NCBI GenBank assembly: GCA_001067655.1
Contig: JUNU01000292.1
Span: forward strand, 1-40,561
Direction of reading: 5' to 3'
Length of the DNA stretch: 40,561 nt
Source of the DNA: Neisseria lactamica
GTDB lineage: Bacteria; Pseudomonadota; Gammaproteobacteria; Burkholderiales; Neisseriaceae
Shown: positions 7,531 to 14,676 of the stretch, in pieces
Numbering within the stretch: the first letter of the stretch is position 1
Layout of the letters: each line of letters starts with the position of its first letter
Position numbers and translations under genes: made by a program
Notes under the pieces: model-generated
The model's input: only the letters and a program-made list of their open reading frames with translations
What the model was told of the DNA's origin: nothing
The model's database searches: none

Positions 7531-7731
7531 ATGGCTAAAGTCATTATTACTATTAAAGATAGTACCAAAAGCTTATTTGATTTTGAAATCAAAGGATTGG
7601 GAGATGATAGTGAAAAAACTCCTGCAATCTTTGCCGGACATGCTGCAGCAGGATATCTGAGAAAAAGGCAAACAGCACTCCACGAGAATTTTTTAAGTCA
7701 AATTTTACGAGACTTATCAGATCAAGATTAA
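7531..7731 (+). CDS. Small protein, unknown (66 aa)
   Basis: The start at 7531 is chosen because AAAAAGGAAAAAG precedes it; a longer reading frame back to 7402 overlaps the previous cistron and has no such site. The opening MAKVIITIKD resembles MAKIVIEIED of the gene at 8409, suggesting distant paralogues on either side of gam. The function is unknown. Confidence 0.5.
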   Translation: MAKVIITIKDSTKSLFDFEIKGLGDDSEKTPAIFAGHAAAGYLRKRQTALHENFLSQILRDLSDQD

Positions 7732-7742
7732 AGGAAAACATC

Positions 7743-7889
7743 ATGATTGAACCGCACGAATACCGTCTATTGGACGAATATTTAGAGCAAGACTGGGATG
7801 CCTTTATCAGTTTTGCTGAAACTAAAGGATTTGAAGTAAGCGAAGTATATCAACTACTCAACAAACTGGAGGAAAAAGCAAATGGCTAA
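7743..7889 (+). CDS. Small acidic protein, unknown (48 aa)
   Basis: The 48-residue product is acidic and helical (LLDEYLEQDWDAF). AAAGGAAAACATC gives a good ribosome binding site, nearly identical to that of the B gene. It overlaps the gam start by 8 bases (AATGGCTAA), indicating coupling. No family is recognised. Confidence 0.5.
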   Translation: MIEPHEYRLLDEYLEQDWDAFISFAETKGFEVSEVYQLLNKLEEKANG

Positions 7890-8409
7890 AGCTAAAAAAA
7901 CCAAAACTGAAGCCCTGACTGTGGGCATCCAAGACCGCGCGGACGCGTCGGTTCAAATCAAACGCATGGGTGATTTGCAGCGCGAAATCGAGCGCATCCA
8001 AGCCGACCATAATGATAATGTGGCAGAGCTGCAAAAACAGGCAGACGAGCGTGTTGCGCCCCTGATGGCGGAAATCAATGCCATCCATGCAGGTGTACAG
8101 GCATGGAGCGAAGCAAACCGCGATGCACTGACAGATGGCGGCAAGGTCAAATTTGCCGACCTGACGACAGGCATTATCCGTTGGCGAAACAACCCGCCAA
8201 AATGCAGCGTCAGCGGTGTTGATGCGGTGCTGGCTTTATTGGAGTCCAAGCCCGACTTGGAACGCTTTATCCGCGTGAAAAAAGAAGTCAATAAAGACGC
8301 GGTATTAAACGAACCTGAGTTTTTCGCTGACAACCCTGTGCCGGGCATTAAGATTGTGCAGGGTAAGGAGTTTTTCAGTGTTGAACCACATAATCAGGAG
8401 TTGATGTGA
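7882..8409 (+). CDS. gam: Host-nuclease inhibitor Gam
   Basis: This 175-residue protein matches Mu Gam, a Ku-like dimer that binds DNA ends and protects linear phage DNA from exonucleases. The basic start, the long coiled helical hairpin (about residues 22-75) and the C-terminal NKDAVLNEPEFF and VQGKEFFSVEP segments are characteristic. GGAGG lies before the ATG. Its position between B and gemA matches Mu. Confidence 0.92.
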   Translation: MAKAKKTKTEALTVGIQDRADASVQIKRMGDLQREIERIQADHNDNVAELQKQADERVAPLMAEINAIHAGVQAWSEANRDALTDGGKVKFADLTTGIIRWRNNPPKCSVSGVDAVLALLESKPDLERFIRVKKEVNKDAVLNEPEFFADNPVPGIKIVQGKEFFSVEPHNQELM

Positions 8410-8597
8410 TGGCGAAAATTGTTATTGAAATTGAAGATTTGCCTGATGGTAAAGTTAGCTATGTACCTCATGGAGATCTCCTTATCCGAGATGGCGGCAC
8501 TCCTGCCCAATTAACTTGGGTCGCTGTGCAAGATGTTATTTATATGCTTGGAAAAATTGGGGCTATACAAGGTATGTCAAAGCGGGAGATGTCGTGA
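8409..8597 (+). CDS. Small protein, unknown (62 aa)
   Basis: The ATG at 8409 overlaps the gam stop (TGATG), and AGGAG lies 8 bases upstream. The product is a short beta-rich protein with the start MAKIVIEIED, recalling the protein at 7531. The function is unknown. It is coupled to the next gene by another TGATG. Confidence 0.5.
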   Translation: MAKIVIEIEDLPDGKVSYVPHGDLLIRDGGTPAQLTWVAVQDVIYMLGKIGAIQGMSKREMS

Positions 8598-8725
8598 TGG
8601 AAAACGGAAATTTAAATACTGATGAGCTGGAATTTTTAAGAACTGCCGCACGCGATTCCTTCTACATCCACGCTCAAGTCGAAAACGCCAACCGAAAATT
8701 GGAAACCGCTTTTCTCTCTCGTTAA
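8597..8725 (+). CDS. Small protein, unknown (42 aa)
   Basis: This is the last cistron before the early terminator: 42 residues from the ATG of a TGATG overlap, with GGGAG upstream. It is helical and ends TAFLSR. No family is recognised. Confidence 0.45.
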   Translation: MENGNLNTDELEFLRTAARDSFYIHAQVENANRKLETAFLSR

Positions 8726-8760
8726 TTTTATCTTTTTTGGTTGTTTAAAAGCTTGATTAA

Positions 8761-8807
8761 AGGCCGTCTGAAATGGGGTTTAAAACCTGTTTCAGACGGC
8801 TTTTTTT
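8761..8807 (+). terminator. DUS-pair terminator ending the early operon
   Basis: GCCGTCTGAAA (8763..8773) pairs with TTTCAGACGGC (8790..8800), followed by seven T residues. The loop itself can pair (GGTTTAAAACC). The DUS form is AGGCCGTCTGAA, a variant of the form used elsewhere in the window. Confidence 0.85.
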
Positions 8808-8845
8808 ATGCCTATCCGTTTCGCAAAAAAAAAACAGCGGCTTAC

Positions 8846-8874
8846 TACAATATATAGTATTTTATCTGTATAAT
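8846..8874 (+). promoter_or_regulatory. Promoter for gemA-mor
   Basis: A consensus TATAAT (8869..8874) lies 42 bases before gemA, directly after the early terminator, in a very AT-rich stretch. The candidate -35 (TACAAT, 8846..8851, spacing 17) is poor, so an activator or an extended contact may be needed. Confidence 0.55.
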
Positions 8875-8915
8875 ATGCGTTAATTAATCAATATATTGTG
8901 TTTTAGGGGTTTGAG

Positions 8916-9350
8916 ATGCGCCGTGCGTTGATTGCGAAAATCAAGATTGCTCAAAAGGAGCTGGGCTTGGACGATGGTACCTATCGCGCGGTGTTGGAGC
9001 GGGTGACGGGCAAGCGGTCGTGTGCGGATATGGATGTTTCTGAACTTGAATCTGTTGTCGCTGATATGCGGTCGCACGGTTTCAAGCCTAAAGCAAAAGG
9101 TAATCCGCATGGCAAGCCGCATCTGCGTCGGACATCATCGGCAGCAATGTTGGACAAAGTCGAAGCCCTGCTGACCGTCGGCGGCAAACATTGGAACTAC
9201 GCTCATGCGATGGCGCGGCGGATGTTTGGTAAGGATAAGGTCGAATATTTAGACGATACGCAGCTACATAAATTGGTTGCTGCGTTGCAGATTGCGGAAA
9301 ACAGGAAAACGGAAAAAGCGAGTGGGGATGATGGAGTTCGAAAAAGTTGA
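8916..9350 (+). CDS. gemA: GemA (gp16) family regulatory protein
   Basis: This 144-residue protein matches the phage gp16/GemA family, including KIKIAQKELGLDDGTYRAVL at the start and SELESVVADMRSHGF. GemA of Mu alters host gene expression and topology early in lytic growth. It overlaps mor by about 20 bases, and the two genes share a promoter and follow the early terminator. Confidence 0.88.
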   Translation: MRRALIAKIKIAQKELGLDDGTYRAVLERVTGKRSCADMDVSELESVVADMRSHGFKPKAKGNPHGKPHLRRTSSAAMLDKVEALLTVGGKHWNYAHAMARRMFGKDKVEYLDDTQLHKLVAALQIAENRKTEKASGDDGVRKS

Positions 9351-9759
9351 ACATTTATTGCCGGATACCGTGTTGGACATTGTGGATGTCATCGGACTGG
9401 CAGCGACGGAACAGCTGGTCAAGGCGATTGGCGGGGCGCGGTTTAAATTTGGCAAGGGTAAGGTGGACACCGAGCGTTTGGCAATTTTAGTCGAAGCCAT
9501 CGGCGAAGTGAAAACGCATGAGCTGTTGCGGGTATATGGTGGCGAGGAATTGTATGTACCACGGTGCGGCAAGGCTTTAATACAGTTGAGAAACCATAGG
9601 TTCTATCAGGAGTTTGTCAAATTGCGCGATATTGATAAGGAGAGCGGGCTTATGGCGATGACGAAGCTATGCCCTAAATACGGTATCTCTTCGCGCACGG
9701 GATATACAATTATCAATGAGATGAGCAGACCTGCGGCACGGCAGGCGGCGTTATTTTAG
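9331..9759 (+). CDS. mor: Mor/C-family transcription activator
   Basis: This 142-residue activator should switch on the late genes. The C-terminal helix-turn-helix (MTKLCPKYGISSRTGYTIINE) is typical of Mor, and the N-terminal half supplies the dimerisation region. Mu has two such proteins, Mor and C; only one is visible here, so this one probably acts directly at late promoters. Two adjacent ATGs (9328, 9331) follow GTGGGG; the second has the better spacing. The start lies inside gemA, and a terminator follows the stop. Confidence 0.87.
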   Translation: MEFEKVEHLLPDTVLDIVDVIGLAATEQLVKAIGGARFKFGKGKVDTERLAILVEAIGEVKTHELLRVYGGEELYVPRCGKALIQLRNHRFYQEFVKLRDIDKESGLMAMTKLCPKYGISSRTGYTIINEMSRPAARQAALF

Positions 9760-9782
9760 GCAGTGATGTATGACCAGGCTTT

Positions 9783-9812
9783 GGCCGTCTGTATTCAGAC
9801 GGCCTTTTTTTT
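9783..9812 (+). terminator. Terminator after mor
   Basis: GGCCGTCTG (9783..9791) pairs with CAGACGGCC (9796..9804), followed by eight T residues. It is a compact GC-rich stem built from uptake-sequence halves. Confidence 0.85.
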
Positions 9813-9820
9813 GGTCTGTC

Positions 9821-9832
9821 GGGTTTGAAACA
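9821..9832 (+). promoter_or_regulatory. Candidate late promoter element upstream of the lysis genes
   Basis: GGGTTTGAAACA lies nine bases after the mor terminator and 78 bases before the amidase. The same 12-mer occurs upstream of gp46 and, with one change, upstream of I. The second and third blocks seen at those sites are not conserved here. In Mu the C-activated lys promoter occupies this place. Confidence 0.45.
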
Positions 9833-9909
9833 TCTACCGTTCAGGACGATGGGTTAAAGACGGTTTAATGGGGTTTTCAAATGTTATTCAACCTTTTTGG
9901 AGATGATGA

Positions 9910-10455
9910 ATGGGCAAAACCGTAACCTTAACCGCTGGACACAGCAATACAGACCCGGGCGCAGTCAACGGCAGCGACCGTGAGGCAGACTTGGCGCAGG
10001 ATATGCGCAATATCGTGGCATCTATTTTGCGCGATGACTACGGTTTGACCGTTAAAACTGACGGTACAGGCAAAGGCAATATGCCGTTGCGCGAGGCGGT
10101 TAAGCTGATTCGCGGCTCAGATGTGGCGATTGAGTTTCACACTAATGCTGCGGTTGCAAAAACGGCGACGGGTATTGAGGCTTTGAGTACGCCGAAAAAC
10201 AAGCGCTGGTGTCAGGTATTGAGCAAGGCTGTTGCCAAGGCTACAGGCTGGAAACTGCGCGGCGAAGACGGCTTTAAGCCGGATAACGCAGGGCAACATT
10301 CCCGCCTTGCCTATGCCCAGAACGGCGGCATTGTGTTTGAGCCGTTTTTTATCAGCAACGATGCGGATTTAGCCTTGTTTAAGGCTACCAAATGGGGCAT
10401 CTGCCGCGCGATTGCGGACGCGATTGCGATGGAGTTGGGAGCGGCGAAGGTATGA
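9910..10455 (+). CDS. N-acetylmuramoyl-L-alanine amidase endolysin
   Basis: This 181-residue enzyme should cleave peptidoglycan at lysis. It fits the Amidase_3 family: zinc ligands His11 (AGHSN), Glu25 (SDREADL) and His77 (EFHTN), with catalytic Glu144 (IVFEPFF). It has no signal peptide, so export depends on a holin. GGAGA lies 6 bases before the ATG. It takes the place of the Mu lysozyme as first gene of the late region. Confidence 0.9.
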   Translation: MGKTVTLTAGHSNTDPGAVNGSDREADLAQDMRNIVASILRDDYGLTVKTDGTGKGNMPLREAVKLIRGSDVAIEFHTNAAVAKTATGIEALSTPKNKRWCQVLSKAVAKATGWKLRGEDGFKPDNAGQHSRLAYAQNGGIVFEPFFISNDADLALFKATKWGICRAIADAIAMELGAAKV

Positions 10456-10655
10456 AAAAGTCTTTGATTGCTTTATGTATTGCCCATTGTGCAAAGTTGA
10501 AAAACGGTTTTGGCGTCCCGCCGTTACCTGAAGTCAAAATCACGCCAAGCCCTATTCGGGTAGGCTCTTTAAAACAACATCCGAGCCTGCGCTTGGGTAA
10601 GTCAGGTGTAGCAGCCGCGAAACGCGCGGCGCGTAAACGTAAGGCGAGAAAGTAA
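10452..10655 (+). CDS. Small basic protein, unknown (67 aa)
   Basis: This 67-residue ORF starts at an ATGA overlap with the amidase stop, with GGAGCGGCGAAGG in front. A short hydrophobic N-terminus (SLIALCIAH) is followed by a very basic tail (AAKRAARKRKARK). It may act in the lysis cassette, but no family is recognised. Confidence 0.55.
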   Translation: MKKSLIALCIAHCAKLKNGFGVPPLPEVKITPSPIRVGSLKQHPSLRLGKSGVAAAKRAARKRKARK

Positions 10656-10688
10656 GAAATATGATTGACGGTTGGGATGGTTATTAAG

Positions 10689-10931
10689 ATGCGTATTTTT
10701 GACATTTTCAGAAATCCTGCAACAGGCGGTATTTCTCATTCAAAACTCTGGGCAAACGTCGCCTGCGCGGCAGGGACGTTCAAATTCGTCATGTTGCCCG
10801 ACCCGTCGGCAGAAATTTGGGCGGTGTATTTGGGTATTGTGGGCGGCTATGCGGTGGCACGCTCATTAGTAAGCGTCAAACGTCAGGAGGTCGAGAATGA
10901 ATCCGAAACTCGTGAAGCTGTTGGCGAATAA
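10689..10931 (+). CDS. DUF2644-type membrane protein, probable holin
   Basis: The product (80 residues from the ATG at 10689) matches my recollection of DUF2644 proteins of Mu-like phages, with MRIFDIF...TGGISHSKLW near the start and two predicted membrane spans (about WANVACAAGTFKFVML and WAVYLGIVGGYAVARSL). A holin role follows from its place between endolysin and spanins. The start is uncertain: an in-frame ATG at 10677 is possible, and an 8-codon ORF from 10661 overlaps this start region. Confidence 0.65.
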   Translation: MRIFDIFRNPATGGISHSKLWANVACAAGTFKFVMLPDPSAEIWAVYLGIVGGYAVARSLVSVKRQEVENESETREAVGE

Positions 10932-11322
10932 CTGGCAACCGATTGCCATCATCGCGCTTGTCGGTACGGGTTTGGCGGTGTCGCACCATCAAGGCTACAA
11001 GTCGGCGTTTGCAAAGCAGCAGGCCGTCATCGACAAGATGGAGCGCGAAAAGGATCAGGCCTTGCGTCTGTCGGCGCAAAACTACGCACGCGAGCTGGAG
11101 CAAGCCCGCGAAGAAGCAAAACAATCTGAAGCCAAGGCGCACGCCGTCGGTGTGAAATTGGCACAAAAGCAGGCGGAAGTCAGTCGTCTGAAAACGGAAA
11201 ACAAAAAGGAAATATCACATGCGCTTACTCAAGACCGTCGAAAAGCAGGCGGTGGTTGTATTGATGGCTTTGGCCATCACGGGCTGCGGCTCTACAACCG
11301 TGCCCTCGGCTACGGAAATTAA
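10897..11322 (+). CDS. Rz-like inner-membrane spanin (DUF2681 type)
   Basis: This 141-residue protein has an N-terminal membrane anchor (WQPIAIIALVGTGLAVS) and then a long charged coiled coil (about residues 40-105), the layout of an i-spanin. A consensus AGGAGG sits 6 bases before the ATG. The Rz1-type lipoprotein gene starts inside it in another frame. With that partner it should fuse inner and outer membranes in the last step of lysis. Confidence 0.75.
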   Translation: MNPKLVKLLANNWQPIAIIALVGTGLAVSHHQGYKSAFAKQQAVIDKMEREKDQALRLSAQNYARELEQAREEAKQSEAKAHAVGVKLAQKQAEVSRLKTENKKEISHALTQDRRKAGGGCIDGFGHHGLRLYNRALGYGN

Positions 11323-11539
11323 GGTTGTCGAAAAGGCGGTCATGCCGACGCCGCCCGCCGCGTTGATGGTCGCGCCGGTGCGCCCGAATGCGCCGAAAGA
11401 CGGTAAGACGGCAACGCTGCTTGAGCATGCCGCTGAGTTTGGCGGCTATGTCTCTGAACTGGAAAACCAAAATCAGGCGTGGCGCGATTGGGTCAATAGT
11501 CAACTCAAAATTGACAGTCCGTCGGAGGTCGCAAAATGA
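11219..11539 (+). CDS. Rz1-like outer-membrane spanin lipoprotein
   Basis: This 106-residue protein has a signal sequence ending in the lipobox ITGC (Cys23) followed by a Pro/Ala-rich segment, as in Rz1 proteins. It starts within the Rz-like gene and overlaps it by 104 bases; AAGGA lies 8 bases before its ATG. The pairing and order identify it as the o-spanin. It is longer than lambda Rz1 and has a helical C-terminus. Confidence 0.8.
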   Translation: MRLLKTVEKQAVVVLMALAITGCGSTTVPSATEIKVVEKAVMPTPPAALMVAPVRPNAPKDGKTATLLEHAAEFGGYVSELENQNQAWRDWVNSQLKIDSPSEVAK

Positions 11540-11862
11540 CCTATCAAGAGTTGGTGCAGCGCGTGATTGCCTGCCGCCATGCCGATTTGGAGTTGGGCTT
11601 GAGCAGAGCAAGAGAGCAAAAGCCGTTTGTCGAACATGTGTCCTCGTTGTTGGATAAGGCAGGGATTGAGTACGCCGTGCGTATGAGCAAGGATTTCCAG
11701 ACGACCTTTTGTGTGGAATTTGACGGCAACGCGGAGGCAGCTGTCTATTCTGCGGTGTCGCCTTATTACCTGATTTTTTCAGGGGGTGGCAAATTTGAAG
11801 TGGCAAGTCGCAATCCTGACGGCTACTCCGTCCGTATCGTATTTGGCGATGTGCCGGTTTAA
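11536..11862 (+). CDS. Conserved phage protein, unknown (108 aa)
   Basis: This 108-residue soluble protein starts in a 4-base overlap (ATGA) with the Rz1 gene; GGAGG is 6 bases upstream. The C-terminal half is beta-rich (FCVEFDGNAEAAVYSAVSPYYLIF). It lies between the spanins and two small coiled-coil membrane proteins. I do not recognise a family. Confidence 0.6.
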   Translation: MTYQELVQRVIACRHADLELGLSRAREQKPFVEHVSSLLDKAGIEYAVRMSKDFQTTFCVEFDGNAEAAVYSAVSPYYLIFSGGGKFEVASRNPDGYSVRIVFGDVPV

Positions 11863-11873
11863 AGGGGTTTTAA

Positions 11874-12140
11874 ATGGACTTTGAATTTGGTTTTAAAACC
11901 CTATGGCCGATTGCGACTGCCGCGTTTTGGTTTTGGGTCAACGGCATTTCAGGCCGGCTGAAAGAGGCGGATAAGCGTATCGACGACCTTAAAGAGGAGC
12001 TGCACGCGGTCAAGCTCTCTTATCACACCAAGCAGGATGCCCAAGCCGACCGCAAAAATATCGCAGCGTCTTTGGAGCGCATCGAAAACAAACTTGAAAA
12101 AATGAATGAAAAATTAGACAGGAAAGCGGACAAATCATGA
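11874..12140 (+). CDS. Membrane-anchored coiled-coil protein (DUF2730/gp25-like)
   Basis: This 88-residue protein has an N-terminal span (TLWPIATAAFWFWVNGI) and then a heptad-rich coiled coil to the end. This is the architecture of the Mu gp25 (DUF2730) group, which occupies the same position, but I claim similarity of layout only. It is coupled to the next gene by ATGA. Confidence 0.55.
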   Translation: MDFEFGFKTLWPIATAAFWFWVNGISGRLKEADKRIDDLKEELHAVKLSYHTKQDAQADRKNIAASLERIENKLEKMNEKLDRKADKS

Positions 12141-12334
12141 GCGACCCGATTTTAGAAGCCTTGGCGCGTATTGAAAACAAGACTGATCAAACTCTGAAAA
12201 ATCAGAAGGAAATGCAGGCGGAAATTGCACAAATCCGCCAAGACACAAAACGCACGGCCATTACATTCGGCGCAATCGGCGGCAGTGTGATTACGGTCGG
12301 TTGGGAATTGATTAAAGCGAAAATGGGACTGTAA
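12137..12334 (+). CDS. Small coiled-coil protein with C-terminal membrane segment
   Basis: This 65-residue ORF has a coiled coil (ALARIENKTDQTLKNQKEM) followed by a hydrophobic end (ITFGAIGGSVITVGWELI). It mirrors the topology of its upstream neighbour, so the two may interact at the membrane. The start lies in an ATGA overlap. Confidence 0.55.
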   Translation: MSDPILEALARIENKTDQTLKNQKEMQAEIAQIRQDTKRTAITFGAIGGSVITVGWELIKAKMGL

Positions 12335-12336
12335 TT

Positions 12337-12843
12337 ATGGCTCACCCGCAAGAAATCCGTGAAAAGTTACGCCGGCTCTATGTGAGCGGCGAGCAAACTT
12401 TGGAAACGGCGGCCTTGATGTGCGAAATTCCGCAAGCCACTGCGCGTGCATGGAAGCGTGCGGATAAGGAAAAAGGCGACGACTGGGACAAGATGCGCGC
12501 CGCTTACACTTTGGCCGGCGGCGGTATCGAGGACTTGAGCCGTGCGATGTTGGCCGGTTTTATGGTGCAGTACAACAGTACGATGACGATGCTGCAGGAT
12601 TCGAGTACTGAAGATTTGCCACCATCCGACCGTGCGAAGCTGTTGGCCAGCCTGGCCGATGCGTTTACCAAAACCGTATCGGCCAATGCCCGCGTGATGC
12701 CGGAAACGTCAAAACTGGCGACGGCTTTGGAATTGATTGAGTTCTTGATGGCATTTGTACAAGAAAAACACCCCAAACATTTGGCTGCCTTTGTGGAGGT
12801 ATTGGAGCCGTTTGGGGTGGAAGTGGAGAAGAAGTTTGGTTAG
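12337..12843 (+). CDS. DUF1804 protein (Mu gp27-like), probable small terminase
   Basis: This 168-residue protein matches the DUF1804 family. The first ~50 residues are a helix-turn-helix domain (YVSGEQTLETAALMCEIPQATARAWK), and the rest is helical. In Mu-like phages it precedes the large terminase and is thought to be the DNA-recognising terminase subunit. Its stop overlaps the stop of a convergent gene. Confidence 0.85.
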   Translation: MAHPQEIREKLRRLYVSGEQTLETAALMCEIPQATARAWKRADKEKGDDWDKMRAAYTLAGGGIEDLSRAMLAGFMVQYNSTMTMLQDSSTEDLPPSDRAKLLASLADAFTKTVSANARVMPETSKLATALELIEFLMAFVQEKHPKHLAAFVEVLEPFGVEVEKKFG

Positions 12844-13040
12844 CTAGGGATATAAAAGCCTCCTGCCTGTTTCTGGAGTTTTGAGTCAATTACTAATTGT
12901 TCCAAAACTTTCCCAATTTCTTCCAAACTTATATCTGTTTTTCCTTTCTTGACAAAATCATCAAATACCCAGCTTGCTGTCATGCCAGAGTTTCTTTTTT
13001 TGTAGTACTTCAAAATCATTTGGTAAATTTCTTCTTTCAT
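12840..13040 (-). CDS. Reverse-strand small protein between terminase genes (probable cargo)
   Basis: This 66-residue ORF runs against the late operon. AAGAGGTAACC before its ATG is a strong ribosome binding site. The protein has an N-terminal helix (MKEEIYQMILKYYKK), a segment resembling a winged helix (DISLEEIGKVLEQLV), and the end GGFYIPS. The DNA is clearly more AT-rich than its neighbours. Its TAA overlaps the TAG of the gp27-like gene, and it fills the whole gap to the terminase. A recently acquired lysogeny-expressed gene is the likeliest explanation; the function is unknown. Confidence 0.65.
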   Translation of the reverse strand: MKEEIYQMILKYYKKRNSGMTASWVFDDFVKKGKTDISLEEIGKVLEQLVIDSKLQKQAGGFYIPS

Positions 13041-13053
13041 GGTTACCTCTTAA

Positions 13054-14676
13054 ATGAAAACAAAAGAATTTCTCAAGTCCCTTGCCGAACTGGCCGCCAG
13101 CCTGCGCCAAGTCATCGAAGCAGAAGTGGACGGCTTCGATGCGTCGCCCAAGGCTATTGCTGCACGCCGTGCCAAGGTGTTTGACCCGGTAGGCGGTTAC
13201 GAATATTTCGTGAATACCTACTTTCCCCATTATATCCGCTCGCCTGAAAAATCCGAACTGCATGCATTTTTATTCAGCCGTCTGCCGGAGATTATCCGCT
13301 CCCCAAAAGGGGAAAATGAGGCGGTGGGTGCGCCGCGCGGCGAGGGTAAATCGACGCAGGTTACCCAGCTGTTTACGTTGTGGTGTATCGTGACCGGTCA
13401 AAAACATTATGCCGTTATTGTGATGGACAGTATCGACCAGGCATACCCAATGCTCGAAGCCATCAAGGCGGAATTGGAATTTAATCCGCGCCTGAAAACC
13501 GACTTCCCGGAAGTATGCGGACAAGGCCGTGTATGGCAGGCCGGTACGATTGTGACGACTAATGACGTTAAAGTCCAAGTGGCCGGCAGCGGTAAAAAGC
13601 TGCGCGGTTTGCGTCACGGCCCTTACCGTCCTGATCTAACTGTTTTGGACGATATCGAGAATGACGAGCAAGTCCGAAATCCCGAACAACGCGACAAACT
13701 CAATGCGTGGCTGACTAAGACTGTATTGCCTCTGGGCGGGGTCGGCCAGAAATACGATGTGATTTATATCGGCACGATTTTGCATTACGACAGTGTGTTG
13801 AACCGAACCCTGAATAACCCGTTTTGGCACGGTATTAAGTTTAAGGCGATGAAACGCTGGCCCGACCGCATGGACTTGTGGGACAGATGGGAGGAACTTT
13901 TCCGAAACGACGGCGAGATGGTGGCCGAGGCGTTTTATCAGGCGAACAAAGACGAGATGGAGCGCGGCGCGGTCACTTCTTGGGCAGCTCGCGGCGTGTT
14001 GGCGTTGATGAAAATCCGCGCCCGTGACGGTCATGCGACATTTGACAGCGAGTATCAAAACGACCCGGTCAGCGGAGAAGATGCGCCGTTTGCGAAATCC
14101 ATGAAATTCTGGACAGACCTGCCGTCCGATTTGGTGTATTTCGGTGCGCTTGACCCGTCACTCGGAAAGGCTGGGGCGAGCCGTGACCCGTCCGCGATTA
14201 TCATTGGCGGTTATCAACGTGAAACCGGCAAACTGTATGTCGTGGAGGCTCAGATTAAAAAACGTCTCCCTGATTTGATTATTGAGGACGTTATTCGATT
14301 GCACCGTCAATATCGTTGCAAACTGTGGTTTGTCGAGACGGTTCAGTTTCAGGAGTTTTTGAAAGACGAGCTGGTCAAGCGCAGCGCGGCGCGTGGAATA
14401 CCTGTCCCGGCGCGGGCGGTCAAGCCGGTATCGGACAAACTCTTGCGGATTGAGACTTTACAGCCGCACATGGCAAACGGTTTGATTCTGTTGAATGAGA
14501 GCCAACAGACGCTGATACAGCAGTTCCGCCATTTTCCAAAGGCTGATCATGATGATGGTCCTGATGCCGTGCATATGCTCTGGTCGGGGGCGGTGGCGAA
14601 TTGTGTGCCGATAGAATGGCAAAGCCCTACCGATAACGATTTTGATGACGAGATAAAAAGTAAATGGAGCCGATAA
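13054..14676 (+). CDS. Terminase large subunit (Mu gp28-like)
   Basis: This 540-residue motor packages DNA into proheads. The ATPase domain has APRGEGKS (about 93-100) as Walker A and LTVLDDIEND with Asp199/Asp200 as Walker B. The nuclease domain has Asp367 in GALDPS and a terminal HDDGPDA cluster (499-505). The chosen ATG lies 14 bases after the start codon of the reverse gene and has no good ribosome binding site, so expression may depend on translation from upstream or a later start. The order gp27-gp28-portal is as in Mu. Confidence 0.93.
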   Translation: MKTKEFLKSLAELAASLRQVIEAEVDGFDASPKAIAARRAKVFDPVGGYEYFVNTYFPHYIRSPEKSELHAFLFSRLPEIIRSPKGENEAVGAPRGEGKSTQVTQLFTLWCIVTGQKHYAVIVMDSIDQAYPMLEAIKAELEFNPRLKTDFPEVCGQGRVWQAGTIVTTNDVKVQVAGSGKKLRGLRHGPYRPDLTVLDDIENDEQVRNPEQRDKLNAWLTKTVLPLGGVGQKYDVIYIGTILHYDSVLNRTLNNPFWHGIKFKAMKRWPDRMDLWDRWEELFRNDGEMVAEAFYQANKDEMERGAVTSWAARGVLALMKIRARDGHATFDSEYQNDPVSGEDAPFAKSMKFWTDLPSDLVYFGALDPSLGKAGASRDPSAIIIGGYQRETGKLYVVEAQIKKRLPDLIIEDVIRLHRQYRCKLWFVETVQFQEFLKDELVKRSAARGIPVPARAVKPVSDKLLRIETLQPHMANGLILLNESQQTLIQQFRHFPKADHDDGPDAVHMLWSGAVANCVPIEWQSPTDNDFDDEIKSKWSR

